From the NCBI GenBank assembly GCA_023438115.1, contig JAEZEB010000087.1, forward strand, positions 1 to 10,292: 10,292 nt of DNA. Reading direction: 5' to 3'. How positions within the stretch are numbered: the first letter of the stretch is position 1; each line of letters begins with the position of its first letter. The position numbers and the translations under genes are program-made. Under the pieces are notes generated by a model. The model did no database searches. It worked only from the letters and a program-made list of their open reading frames with translations, and was not told the DNA's origin. Shown here piece after piece: positions 1 through 5,759 of this stretch. The DNA comes from Pseudomonadota bacterium. Its GTDB lineage: Bacteria > Pseudomonadota > Gammaproteobacteria > Burkholderiales > Burkholderiaceae_C.

Positions 1-162
1 CTGGGCCAGCGCTTCGCGCTGCGCCCAGGCGGCGAGCGCCGCCCCCGCCGCGCCGCCGGCCAACCAGCGCAGCAGCCGGCGCCTGTCCTCGTACACCGCG
101 CGCGGCGTGATCTCGCTGGGAACGGGGTGGACGAAGCCATCGTCGCGGGGGCGGATCAGCAT
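1..162 (-). CDS. msrP: MsrP, periplasmic protein-methionine-sulfoxide reductase, catalytic subunit (5' part only)
   Basis: Only the first 54 codons are inside the window; the gene runs off the left edge. MsrP (YedY) is a molybdopterin enzyme that reduces methionine sulfoxide in oxidised periplasmic proteins, taking electrons from the membrane haem protein MsrQ. The visible N-terminus starts MLIRPRDDGF, continues with an EITPRAVYEDRRRLL stretch typical of betaproteobacterial MsrP, and then has a hydrophobic Ala/Gly-rich segment ending in ALAQ. The RRR at residues 27-29 followed by LLRWL fits a twin-arginine (Tat) signal, as expected for a cofactor-loaded exported enzyme. An AGAGGAG ribosome-binding site lies about 6 nt before the ATG. 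It follows the methionine-rich gene by 42 nt on the same strand, so the two are probably co-transcribed. The catalytic domain is not visible, so the call rests on the N-terminus and context. msrQ would be expected beyond the left edge. Confidence 0.8.
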   Translation of the reverse strand, partial: MLIRPRDDGFVHPVPSEITPRAVYEDRRRLLRWLAGGAAGAALAAWAQREALAQ

Positions 163-204
163 GGAGAACTCCTCTTTCGCAACACAGGTCGGCGGCGCGC
201 CGCT

Positions 205-489
205 TCACATCTTGGGCATGGACTTGCCGGACTGGCCCGACCCGCCGGAGCCACCGGAAGACGCGGGCATCGGCATGCCTTCGCGGGGCATGGAATCCTG
301 CCCCATCATGCCGCCGGATTTCTTCCCGTCCGGCATGGCGGCCTTGTCCCCGTCCATCATCATGTCCTTTTTACCTTCCTTCTTCATCCCTGCGGCGGGC
401 ATGGGCTGTCCGGACGGGGCGGCCTGCGCCAGTGCGGTTCCGGCCACCAGCGCCGCGGCGGCCAGCAGGATCCAGTTTCTCGGGTTCAT
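205..489 (-). CDS. Small secreted methionine-rich protein (MrpX-like)
   Basis: This 94-residue protein has a typical Sec signal peptide: a short N-terminus with one Arg, a hydrophobic run at about residues 6-19, and an AxA-type cleavage region around residues 19-23. The mature part is low-complexity and contains about 13 Met in some 73 residues, including MMM at 43-45, MM at 61-62 and several MP pairs. It has no Cys, is rich in Lys, Asp, Gly and Pro, and ends in a Ser/Gly-rich tail before MPKM. It has no enzyme motif and is probably disordered. In Azospira suillum, a periplasmic methionine-rich peptide (MrpX) encoded beside yedY acts as a sacrificial scavenger of hypochlorite that is regenerated by the reductase. 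The same pairing with msrP here suggests that role, by inference. A methionine-type copper binder is the main alternative. The ATG has a strong AAGGAGA site 6 nt upstream. The gene is divergent from the ECF sigma factor. Confidence 0.82.
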   Translation of the reverse strand: MNPRNWILLAAAALVAGTALAQAAPSGQPMPAAGMKKEGKKDMMMDGDKAAMPDGKKSGGMMGQDSMPREGMPMPASSGGSGGSGQSGKSMPKM

Positions 490-623
490 CGCGGTCTCCT
501 TGTCTGCGGGCGCCTCCCGGCGGAAGGCGGGCCCGCAGCACAGTCGGTCCGCGGGCCCGGAAACTTACGGCCGGTCGTAAGAAAAGGGCCCCGACCGGCG
601 ACTGTGGAGAAAGCAGGCCCAAG
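490..623. promoter_or_regulatory. Divergent control region between the methionine-rich/msrP unit and the ECF sigma unit
   Basis: This 134-bp gap must hold the promoters for both directions. Near its middle, at 564-581, is CTTACGGCCGGTCGTAAG, an 18-bp palindrome in which 8 of 9 pairs match. Read either way it presents the core CCGGYCGTAAG, followed by AAA on the plus strand and TTT on the minus strand. It lies 42 nt before the sigma start and 74 nt before the methionine-rich gene start. CGTA-like sequences occur in the -10 boxes of many ECF promoters, so this could be a pair of back-to-back promoter elements for the encoded sigma factor, or a dimeric operator. I could not place a convincing -35 partner at normal spacing. 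A 9-bp direct repeat GCGGGCCCG occurs at 527-535 and 551-559, on the methionine-rich gene side. No clear sigma-70 promoter was seen. Confidence 0.5.
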
Positions 624-1238
624 ATGCTCCAGACCTATGATCCCGACGCCATGCTCGACGACGCGTTCATCGCCGCCCTGCGTCCCGACCTGCTGCGCTT
701 CGCGCGCCTGCAGCTGCGCGATGCCGCCGCCGCCGAGGACGCGGTGCAGGAGGCCCTGCTCGCGGCGCTGCGCAACGCGCGCCAGTACGCCGGCCGCGCG
801 CAGGCCAAGGCCTGGGTCTTCGGCATCCTGAGGCACAAGATCGTGGACCTGATCCGCCACCAGGGCCGCAGCATCAACACCTCCGCGCTGGGCGCGGAAG
901 GCGAGGAGCTGGATCGCACGCTGGAGAACCTCTTCGATGCCAGCGGCCACTGGAGCCTCTCGGCCCGGCCCTTCGGCTGGAACGACCCCGACGCCGCGCT
1001 GCACCAGCAGGACTTCTGGAACGTGTTCGACGCCTGCCTGAACCACCTGCCCGAGAACACGGCGCGCGTGTTCATGATGCGCGAGTTCCTGGAGTTCGAG
1101 ACGCCCGAGGTCTGCCGGGAGCTGGGCATCACCGCCAACCACTGCCACGTCGTCCTGCACCGCGCGCGCATGGCGCTGCGGCAATGCCTGGAACGCGGCT
1201 GGTTCGCCCCCGGGGCGAAGGAGGCCGCCGCATGCTGA
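624..1238 (+). CDS. ECF-type RNA polymerase sigma factor
   Basis: This 204-residue protein is the length of a group IV (ECF) sigma factor. The sigma-2 region is at about residues 18-83: the DAVQEALLAAL stretch at 39-49 matches the conserved region 2.2, and KAWVFGILRHKIVDLIRHQGR at 62-82 covers the -10 recognition helices. A variable linker follows at about 84-127. The sigma-4 region is at about 128-194, with LPENTARVFMMREFLEFETPEV and the helix-turn-helix ELGITANHCHVVLHRARMALRQCL that reads the -35 box. The CHV.LHRAR style recalls the zinc-anti-sigma-controlled sigma-E of Neisseria. The protein has several cysteines (138, 164, 174, 188, 204). The start at 624 is chosen because the conserved N-terminus begins there; the upstream GGAGA is a rather distant 13 nt away. 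The gene overlaps the downstream zinc-motif gene and is divergent from the methionine-rich/msrP unit, its most likely target. The specific regulon is inferred. Confidence 0.88.
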   Translation: MLQTYDPDAMLDDAFIAALRPDLLRFARLQLRDAAAAEDAVQEALLAALRNARQYAGRAQAKAWVFGILRHKIVDLIRHQGRSINTSALGAEGEELDRTLENLFDASGHWSLSARPFGWNDPDAALHQQDFWNVFDACLNHLPENTARVFMMREFLEFETPEVCRELGITANHCHVVLHRARMALRQCLERGWFAPGAKEAAAC

Positions 1239-1435
1239 GGATGCCGTGCCGCCAGGCCACGCGCCTGCTGTCGGAAGCGCAGGACAGGCCGCTGGCCTTG
1301 CAGGAACGCTGGCCGCTGCAGGCGCACCTGTTCGCCTGCCAGAACTGCCGCCACTTCGAGGCACAGCTGGGATTCCTGCGCCGGGCGGCGCGCCATCATG
1401 CGGACGCGCCCAAGGACGACGATCCGGCGGCCTGA
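1232..1435 (+). CDS. Small zinc-motif protein, putative anti-sigma factor (zf-HC2/ZAS type)
   Basis: This 67-residue protein begins MLRMPCRQATRLLSEAQDRP and carries H32-L-F-A-C36-Q-N-C39, an exact HX3CX2C motif. The motif is the hallmark of zinc-binding anti-sigma (ZAS) proteins, in which oxidation of the zinc thiols releases the bound sigma factor. Cys6 could be a further ligand. There is no signal peptide or membrane segment, so it is cytosolic; the C-terminus is a short acidic tail. The ATG overlaps the sigma stop in ATGCTGA and has an ideal AAGGAGG site 7 nt upstream, which points to translational coupling and near-equal amounts of the two proteins. In Neisseria, the similar small ZAS protein MseR controls sigma-E and msrAB. 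Anti-sigma activity here is inferred from motif, size and position. A longer start at 1184 would lie inside the sigma gene and lacks support. Confidence 0.78.
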   Translation: MLRMPCRQATRLLSEAQDRPLALQERWPLQAHLFACQNCRHFEAQLGFLRRAARHHADAPKDDDPAA

Positions 1436-1444
1436 GCGGCCGCC
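1426..1444. terminator. GC-only hairpin at convergent gene ends
   Basis: GGCGGCC (1426-1432) pairs perfectly with GGCCGCC (1438-1444) across the 5-nt loop TGAGC, which contains part of the stop codon of the zinc-motif gene. It lies where that gene and ccsB converge, only 17 nt apart. There is no T-tract on either strand, so it is at best a weak or Rho-assisted terminator. It may simply be chance in GC-rich sequence. Confidence 0.3.
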
Positions 1445-1452
1445 GGCCGGCC

Positions 1453-2778
1453 TCACAGCTCGCCGTAGCTGTGCAGGCCCGAGAGGAACATGTTGACGCC
1501 CAGGAAGGCGAAGGTGGTCACCGCCAGGCCGACGAGTGCCCACCAGGCGGACACGGTGCCGCGCAGGCCCTTCATCAGGCGCATGTGCAGCCAGGCCGCG
1601 TAGTTCAGCCACACGATCAGCGCCCAGGTCTCCTTGGGGTCCCAGCTCCAGTAGCCGCCCCAGGCTTCGGCGGCCCAGAGGGCGCCCAGCACGGTGGCGA
1701 TCGTGAAGAAGGCGAAGCCCACGGCGATGGCCTTGTACATCACGTCGTCCAGCACTTCCAGCGCCGGCAGGCGCTCGGCGATGCGCCGGCGGGCGAACAG
1801 GATGCCGGCCACGATCAGCGCCGACACGCCCATGTAGACGATCCAGTAGCTGCTGCTGCCCTCGGCCTTCTGGCGGAACACCACCGGCTCGAAGCACAGC
1901 ACCACGCCCAGCAGCCACAGCGGCGCGAGCTTGTACCAGCGCGTCTCGGAGGCCTGCTGCTTGACGAGGTAGGCGAAGGCGACCATGGCGGCCAGCGCGA
2001 AGGTGCCGTAGCCGACGAAGTTCGCGGGCACGTGCAGCTTCATCCACCAGCTCTTGAGGGCCGGCACCAGCGGCTGGATCTCGTGCGCCTCGCGCGCGAC
2101 GGAGTACCAGACCAGGAAGCCGACCGCCGCGCTCACGACCAGCATCACGAAGGCGCCCATCGCGCGGGTGTCGTACTGCTGCTCGAAGTACAGGTAGAAG
2201 AGCGCCGTCATCCAGCAGAAGAGGACGAACACTTCGTACAGGTTGCTCACCGGGATGTGGCCGATGTCCGGGCCGAGCAGGTAGCTCTCGTACCAGCGCA
2301 CCATGGTGCCCACCAGCGCCGCGCCGACCGCCACCCAGGCCATGCGCGAGCCGATCGCCTCCATCGCCGCGCCCTGCCCGCGCACGAACATGCCCAGCCA
2401 GTAGAAGACGGTGCTCATGACGAAGAGCACGCTCATCCAGAGGATGGCCGACTGGCTGGACAGGAAGTACTTGAGCCAGAACACCTCGTCGCCGCGCGCC
2501 AGCTGGCCCTGGTAGGACATGACGCCCAGCAGCGAGAGGCCGCCGACCACCAGCATCAGCGTGCGCAGCGGTCCCCAGAACCAGCCCAGCCAGATCGCCG
2601 ACGGGATCGCGCCGAGCAGGATGCCCTTCTCGTACACGTCCATGTACTGGGCGTAGTTGGCGAAGGCATACAGGCCGCCCGCGGCCACGATGACGGCGAA
2701 GATCCAGTCGTAGAGGCCGCGCCGCGAGAAGAAGCCCTCGTGCAGCGTGATGGTGGTCGTCGTGGTGGCGGTGTTCAT
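1453..2778 (-). CDS. ccsB: CcsB (CcsA/ResC family), haem-handling subunit of System II cytochrome c biogenesis
   Basis: This 441-residue polytopic membrane protein works with ResB/Ccs1 to carry haem across the inner membrane and attach it to CXXCH motifs of periplasmic cytochromes c. The diagnostic tryptophan-rich (WWD) signature is clear near the C-terminus: WGGYWSWDPKETWALIVWLNY at about residues 373-393. Other family marks are PVSNLYEVFVLFCWMTAL in a membrane segment, KLHVPANFVGYGTFALAAMVAFAYL with a conserved His, and WLHMRLMKGLRG after the WWD motif. Many hydrophobic segments run through the chain. The start is placed at the ATG at 2778, which overlaps the resB stop in ATGA. A longer open frame to 2898 would lie inside resB and its extra 40 residues look like an out-of-frame translation of it. 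The gene ends 17 nt from the convergent zinc-motif gene. Confidence 0.95.
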   Translation of the reverse strand: MNTATTTTTITLHEGFFSRRGLYDWIFAVIVAAGGLYAFANYAQYMDVYEKGILLGAIPSAIWLGWFWGPLRTLMLVVGGLSLLGVMSYQGQLARGDEVFWLKYFLSSQSAILWMSVLFVMSTVFYWLGMFVRGQGAAMEAIGSRMAWVAVGAALVGTMVRWYESYLLGPDIGHIPVSNLYEVFVLFCWMTALFYLYFEQQYDTRAMGAFVMLVVSAAVGFLVWYSVAREAHEIQPLVPALKSWWMKLHVPANFVGYGTFALAAMVAFAYLVKQQASETRWYKLAPLWLLGVVLCFEPVVFRQKAEGSSSYWIVYMGVSALIVAGILFARRRIAERLPALEVLDDVMYKAIAVGFAFFTIATVLGALWAAEAWGGYWSWDPKETWALIVWLNYAAWLHMRLMKGLRGTVSAWWALVGLAVTTFAFLGVNMFLSGLHSYGEL

Positions 2779-4886
2779 CGCTTCTCTCCCAGCAGCTTGT
2801 CGCGCAGCCGCTGGAACTCGCGGTCGACGTCCAGCAGCTTGCGGTTGCTCGAAAGGGCCATGCGCGCGTCCGAGCCCGTGCCGGCGGGGCTGAGCCATAC
2901 CCAGAGGCGGCGCTCGCGAACATACAGCATGGCGAAAACCCCCAGGATCAGCAAGGCGCAGCCAAGATACACGATCAGCTTGCCCGGCGAACGCGTCACC
3001 TGGAACACGCTCGCCTGCACCTGGGTGAAGTCCTCCAGCTCGAAGGCCATGGGGACCGGATAGAGCCAGGCGTCGCTCAGCGCGAGCACCGCCTGGGACA
3101 TGAAGGCCTGGGTGCGCTCGTCGCGCGGCAGCGGCGGCAGGCCCGCGCGCTGCTGCGCCTGCTGCGCCATCTCGAACAGCGCGCCGTTGAGGATGCGCAC
3201 CAGCACCTCGCCGGCGCGCTCGCGCTCGCCTTCGGGCACGTTGGCTTCCAGGAATTCAGACACGGCCTGCAGGCCGCCCGGCGCCTTGCCCGGCCCGGCC
3301 TCCGCGCCCGCGAAGATGCCCAGCGCGCGCGACGTGGATGCGACCAGCTGTTGCGTGAGCTCCGGCCGCGACGCATCGGTCGCCTGGCGCGCGTAGCTCT
3401 CCACCGCGGCGCGGCGCGCCTGCGGATCCAGCAGCGCCGCGCGCAGCCGCAGGAAGCCGTCGAGCGAACCCTTTTCGTCGGCCGGGATGCGCAGGTAGCG
3501 AAAGTTGTCCGCCGGGGAGTCGCGCAGGCCCAGGAGGAACAGCGGCACGCCCTCGCCCAGGTCGATGGGCAGCATGTAGTTGTGGAACTCGCGCGCCTGG
3601 CCGGCCGCGTCGCGCAGCTTGTACGTGATGCTGGGGCCGACGTTGCGCAGTTCCTTCTTCGTCAGGCCCTTGTTGGCGGCGCCCAGGCGCGACTCGAGCG
3701 AGGAACGCAGGTCCACCTTGCGCGGATCGACGCTGGTGCCGCCCGCGTTGCCCAGGTTCTCCACGTTCATCACGCGCAGCGCCGTGTATTCCAGGCGCAT
3801 CTTCTCGCTGCCCTCGGCCTGGCCGCGCGTGAGCTCCGTGGAGCCGCCGATCACGCCCTGCACCTCGAAGCTGCGGCCGCTGCCGTCCAGGGGCACGGCC
3901 TTGAGCTTCACCGTGGAGCCGCCGTCGTCGAAGCTCGATTGGTAGATCTCGATGCCGCGGTGGCGCACCGGGTGGTTCACCTCCACGCGCGCCGGGATCT
4001 TCTCGCCCGTCTCGCGATCGTGGATCACGATGTCGCTGGCGAACAGCTTGGGCATGCCGGTCGAATAGTGTTCGACCACGAACTTCTTCAGCTCGATGGC
4101 GAAGGGCAGTTCCTGCAGCAGCACGCCGTCGGACTGGCTCAGGATGGCGGTGGACGACTGCGTGCCCTCGGCCACCAGCAGGTTGCCGCGGAAGGTCGGA
4201 TTGGTCGAGGGCAGGCGGTGCTGCGCCGGCACGTCGGCGAGCATGCCGCCGCCGGAATACGTCGCCTTGCCGCCCCACAGCATCTGGGCGCGCACGATCA
4301 GGTCGCCGTCGAGCAGGCCGCCCAGGCACACCATCACGATGGCGCTGTGCGCCGCGATGTAGCCGATCTTGTTGGCCGCGCCGGCCTTGGCCGCCACCAT
4401 CCAGCCGTTGCCGCGTTCCTGCAGGCGCACCTTCCAGCCCGCCTTGGCCAGGGCCTCGCCCACGCGGCGCGCCTCCTCGCCGGGCGCGCCGGCGAGCCGG
4501 CCTTCGGCCTTGTGGTGGAAGGCCTGCAGGCTGTTCTCGCGGATGTTCTCCTTGTACGCCCGCAGGTCCGCGAGGATCTTCGGGGTATTGCGCGCGATGC
4601 ACAGCGAGGTGCTCACCACCAGGAAGGCCAGGATCAGCAGGAACCACCAGGCGCTGTACACGGCATTGAGCTTCATCGCCATGAACAGCTCCGCCCAGAA
4701 GGGACCGAACTGGTTGATGTAGTTGGCCAGCGGCTCGTGCTGCTTGAGCACCGTGCCGATCACCGAGGCGATGCAGATGACCGTGAGCAGCGCGATGGCG
4801 AAGCGCATGGAGGAGACGAGCTCCACCAGGGCGCGCATCGCGGGCGCGCCCTCGTCCGGTCGGCGGCCGGCGGTCGTTGTGTCCAT
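2775..4886 (-). CDS. resB: ResB (Ccs1), System II cytochrome c biogenesis protein
   Basis: This 703-residue partner of CcsB forms the membrane cytochrome c synthetase. Four membrane segments are visible: FAIALLTVICIASVIGTVL at about 29-47, WWFLLILAFLVVSTSLCIA at about 80-98, a third at about 174-192 that contains His180 (IAAHSAIVMVCLGGLL), and a fourth at about 636-656. A large periplasmic domain of some 440 residues lies between the third and fourth. The ELVSSMRFAIALL and KQHEPLANYINQFGPFWAELF stretches are family-typical. The start at 4886 (MDTTTAGRRP) has a GGAG just 3 nt upstream, which is tight. The frame stays open to a TTG at 4964, but that would run through the terminator hairpin; an internal ATG at 4838 is also possible. 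The stop overlaps ccsB by 4 nt, so the two proteins are translationally coupled. Confidence 0.94.
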   Translation of the reverse strand: MDTTTAGRRPDEGAPAMRALVELVSSMRFAIALLTVICIASVIGTVLKQHEPLANYINQFGPFWAELFMAMKLNAVYSAWWFLLILAFLVVSTSLCIARNTPKILADLRAYKENIRENSLQAFHHKAEGRLAGAPGEEARRVGEALAKAGWKVRLQERGNGWMVAAKAGAANKIGYIAAHSAIVMVCLGGLLDGDLIVRAQMLWGGKATYSGGGMLADVPAQHRLPSTNPTFRGNLLVAEGTQSSTAILSQSDGVLLQELPFAIELKKFVVEHYSTGMPKLFASDIVIHDRETGEKIPARVEVNHPVRHRGIEIYQSSFDDGGSTVKLKAVPLDGSGRSFEVQGVIGGSTELTRGQAEGSEKMRLEYTALRVMNVENLGNAGGTSVDPRKVDLRSSLESRLGAANKGLTKKELRNVGPSITYKLRDAAGQAREFHNYMLPIDLGEGVPLFLLGLRDSPADNFRYLRIPADEKGSLDGFLRLRAALLDPQARRAAVESYARQATDASRPELTQQLVASTSRALGIFAGAEAGPGKAPGGLQAVSEFLEANVPEGERERAGEVLVRILNGALFEMAQQAQQRAGLPPLPRDERTQAFMSQAVLALSDAWLYPVPMAFELEDFTQVQASVFQVTRSPGKLIVYLGCALLILGVFAMLYVRERRLWVWLSPAGTGSDARMALSSNRKLLDVDREFQRLRDKLLGEKR

Positions 4887-4900
4887 GGGCTCCAGATGTG

Positions 4901-4931
4901 AAAAGGCGGGCCCTCCTGCGAGGTGCCCGCC
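4901..4931 (-). terminator. Intrinsic terminator after cytochrome c4, in front of resB
   Basis: Read on the minus strand, GGCGGGC, a single bulged A, CCTC, the 4-nt loop GCAG, GAGG, GCCCGCC and then TTTT form an 11-bp stem with a U-tract. This is a textbook Rho-independent terminator. It lies 65 nt past the cytochrome c4 stop and its T-run ends 14 nt before the resB ATG at 4886. It should end the cytochrome c4 transcript. Because no room is left for a promoter between it and resB, it may also control entry into resB-ccsB. Confidence 0.85.
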
Positions 4932-4995
4932 CGTATTGGTGTTGGTTCTCGGCGGTTGGTTCAACGGTGCGCTTGATGCAGCGCAAGCCGCCGCA

Positions 4996-5688
4996 CTAGC
5001 GCAGGCCGGCGATGTAGTCGGACACGGCGCGGATCTCGCGGTCGCTCATCTTGGCGGCGATCTGCGACATCTGCGGGCTGTTCGGGCGGGCGCCATCGCG
5101 GAAGGCGACCAGCTGGCCGGCGGTGTAGTCGGCGTGCTGGCCGGAAAGACGCGGGTACTGCGCCGGGATGCCGGCGCCATTGGGGCTGTGGCAGCCGGCG
5201 CAGGCGGGCAGCTGGCGGTCCATCAGGCCGCCGCGGTAGATCTGCTCGCCCAGCATGACCAGTTCCTTGTCCTTGGCGAAGCCGGGCTTGGCCTGCTGCT
5301 GGCCCAGGAAGGCGCCGATGTTGACCATGTCCTGGTCGGTCAGCTGCGCGGCGAAGCCCTGCATGATGGGGCTGGGGCGCTTGCCGTTCTTGAACTCCTG
5401 CAGCTGCTTGACGATGTACGCCGGGTGCTGCTGCGCGAGCCGGGGGTTGGCCGGGGTGCCGGAGTTGCCGTCCGCCGCGTGGCAGGCCGCGCACACCGCG
5501 GTGTACTTCGCGTCGCCGGCCGCGATGTCCGGCTTGCCCGGGGCCGCGGCCGCCTGCACCGCGGGGGCGGTCGGCGCCTGCGTGGCCGCATCCGGGCCGG
5601 ACGTGGCGGAGCCCTGCTGGGCCGAGGTCGAGAGCGCGAAAGCTGCCAGGACGGAAGCGAGCAGCAGGGAGGCAGACGACTTGATCAC
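4996..5688 (-). CDS. Cytochrome c4, dihaem periplasmic electron carrier
   Basis: This 230-residue protein carries an N-terminal signal peptide (hydrophobic run at about 7-20, AxA-like STSAQ end), then an Ala/Pro/Gln-rich linker to about residue 55, and then two homologous c-type haem domains. The haem-binding motifs are CAACH in the first half and CAGCH in the second. Each is followed by a Met-containing segment that can supply the axial ligand (SPIMQGFAAQLTDQDM and NSPQMSQIAAKMSDREI). This two-domain layout and length match cytochrome c4, a donor to terminal oxidases. The start is a GTG at 5688 with no obvious ribosome-binding site; no better upstream start exists. It lies upstream of resB-ccsB on the same strand, separated by the terminator, and is a probable substrate of that complex. 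It is divergent from engB. Confidence 0.93.
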   Translation of the reverse strand: MIKSSASLLLASVLAAFALSTSAQQGSATSGPDAATQAPTAPAVQAAAAPGKPDIAAGDAKYTAVCAACHAADGNSGTPANPRLAQQHPAYIVKQLQEFKNGKRPSPIMQGFAAQLTDQDMVNIGAFLGQQQAKPGFAKDKELVMLGEQIYRGGLMDRQLPACAGCHSPNGAGIPAQYPRLSGQHADYTAGQLVAFRDGARPNSPQMSQIAAKMSDREIRAVSDYIAGLR

Positions 5689-5702
5689 GGTGATTGGACT
5701 TG

Positions 5703-5730
5703 TTGGCGCAAAACCCCGGGATTCTACAAT
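5703..5730 (+). promoter_or_regulatory. Probable sigma-70 promoter for engB
   Basis: TTGGCG at 5703-5708, a 16-nt spacer and TACAAT at 5725-5730 fit a sigma-70 promoter; TTGTTG at 5700-5705 with a 19-nt spacer is an alternative -35. Transcription would start near 5737, giving a leader of about 23 nt before the engB ATG at 5760. The same -10 region read backwards gives TAGAAT, so the divergent cytochrome c4 promoter may overlap, but I found no good -35 for it. Confidence 0.5.
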
Positions 5731-5759
5731 GGGCCGCTTTCCTCCCTCCCCGAGCCCGA

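Noticed and set aside
107..831. Plus-strand open frames opposite msrP and the methionine-rich gene
   Set aside because: They lack ribosome-binding sites and domains, and the minus-strand gene has a strong signal peptide and a good ribosome-binding site.
635..2923. Very long minus-strand open frame of about 760 codons across the sigma gene and ccsB
   Set aside because: Its residue composition is Arg/Ala/Gly-rich shadow sequence of ccsB and the sigma gene in another frame, caused by high GC at third codon positions.
3351..4901. Long plus-strand open frame opposite resB
   Set aside because: The translation is His/Ala/Arg/Val-rich antisense of a well-supported resB and has no recognisable domain.
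4968..4985. Small hairpin TGCGCT/AGCGCA just after the cytochrome c4 stop
   Set aside because: Only 6 bp with no T-run; the much stronger terminator at 4901-4931 accounts for transcription ending here.
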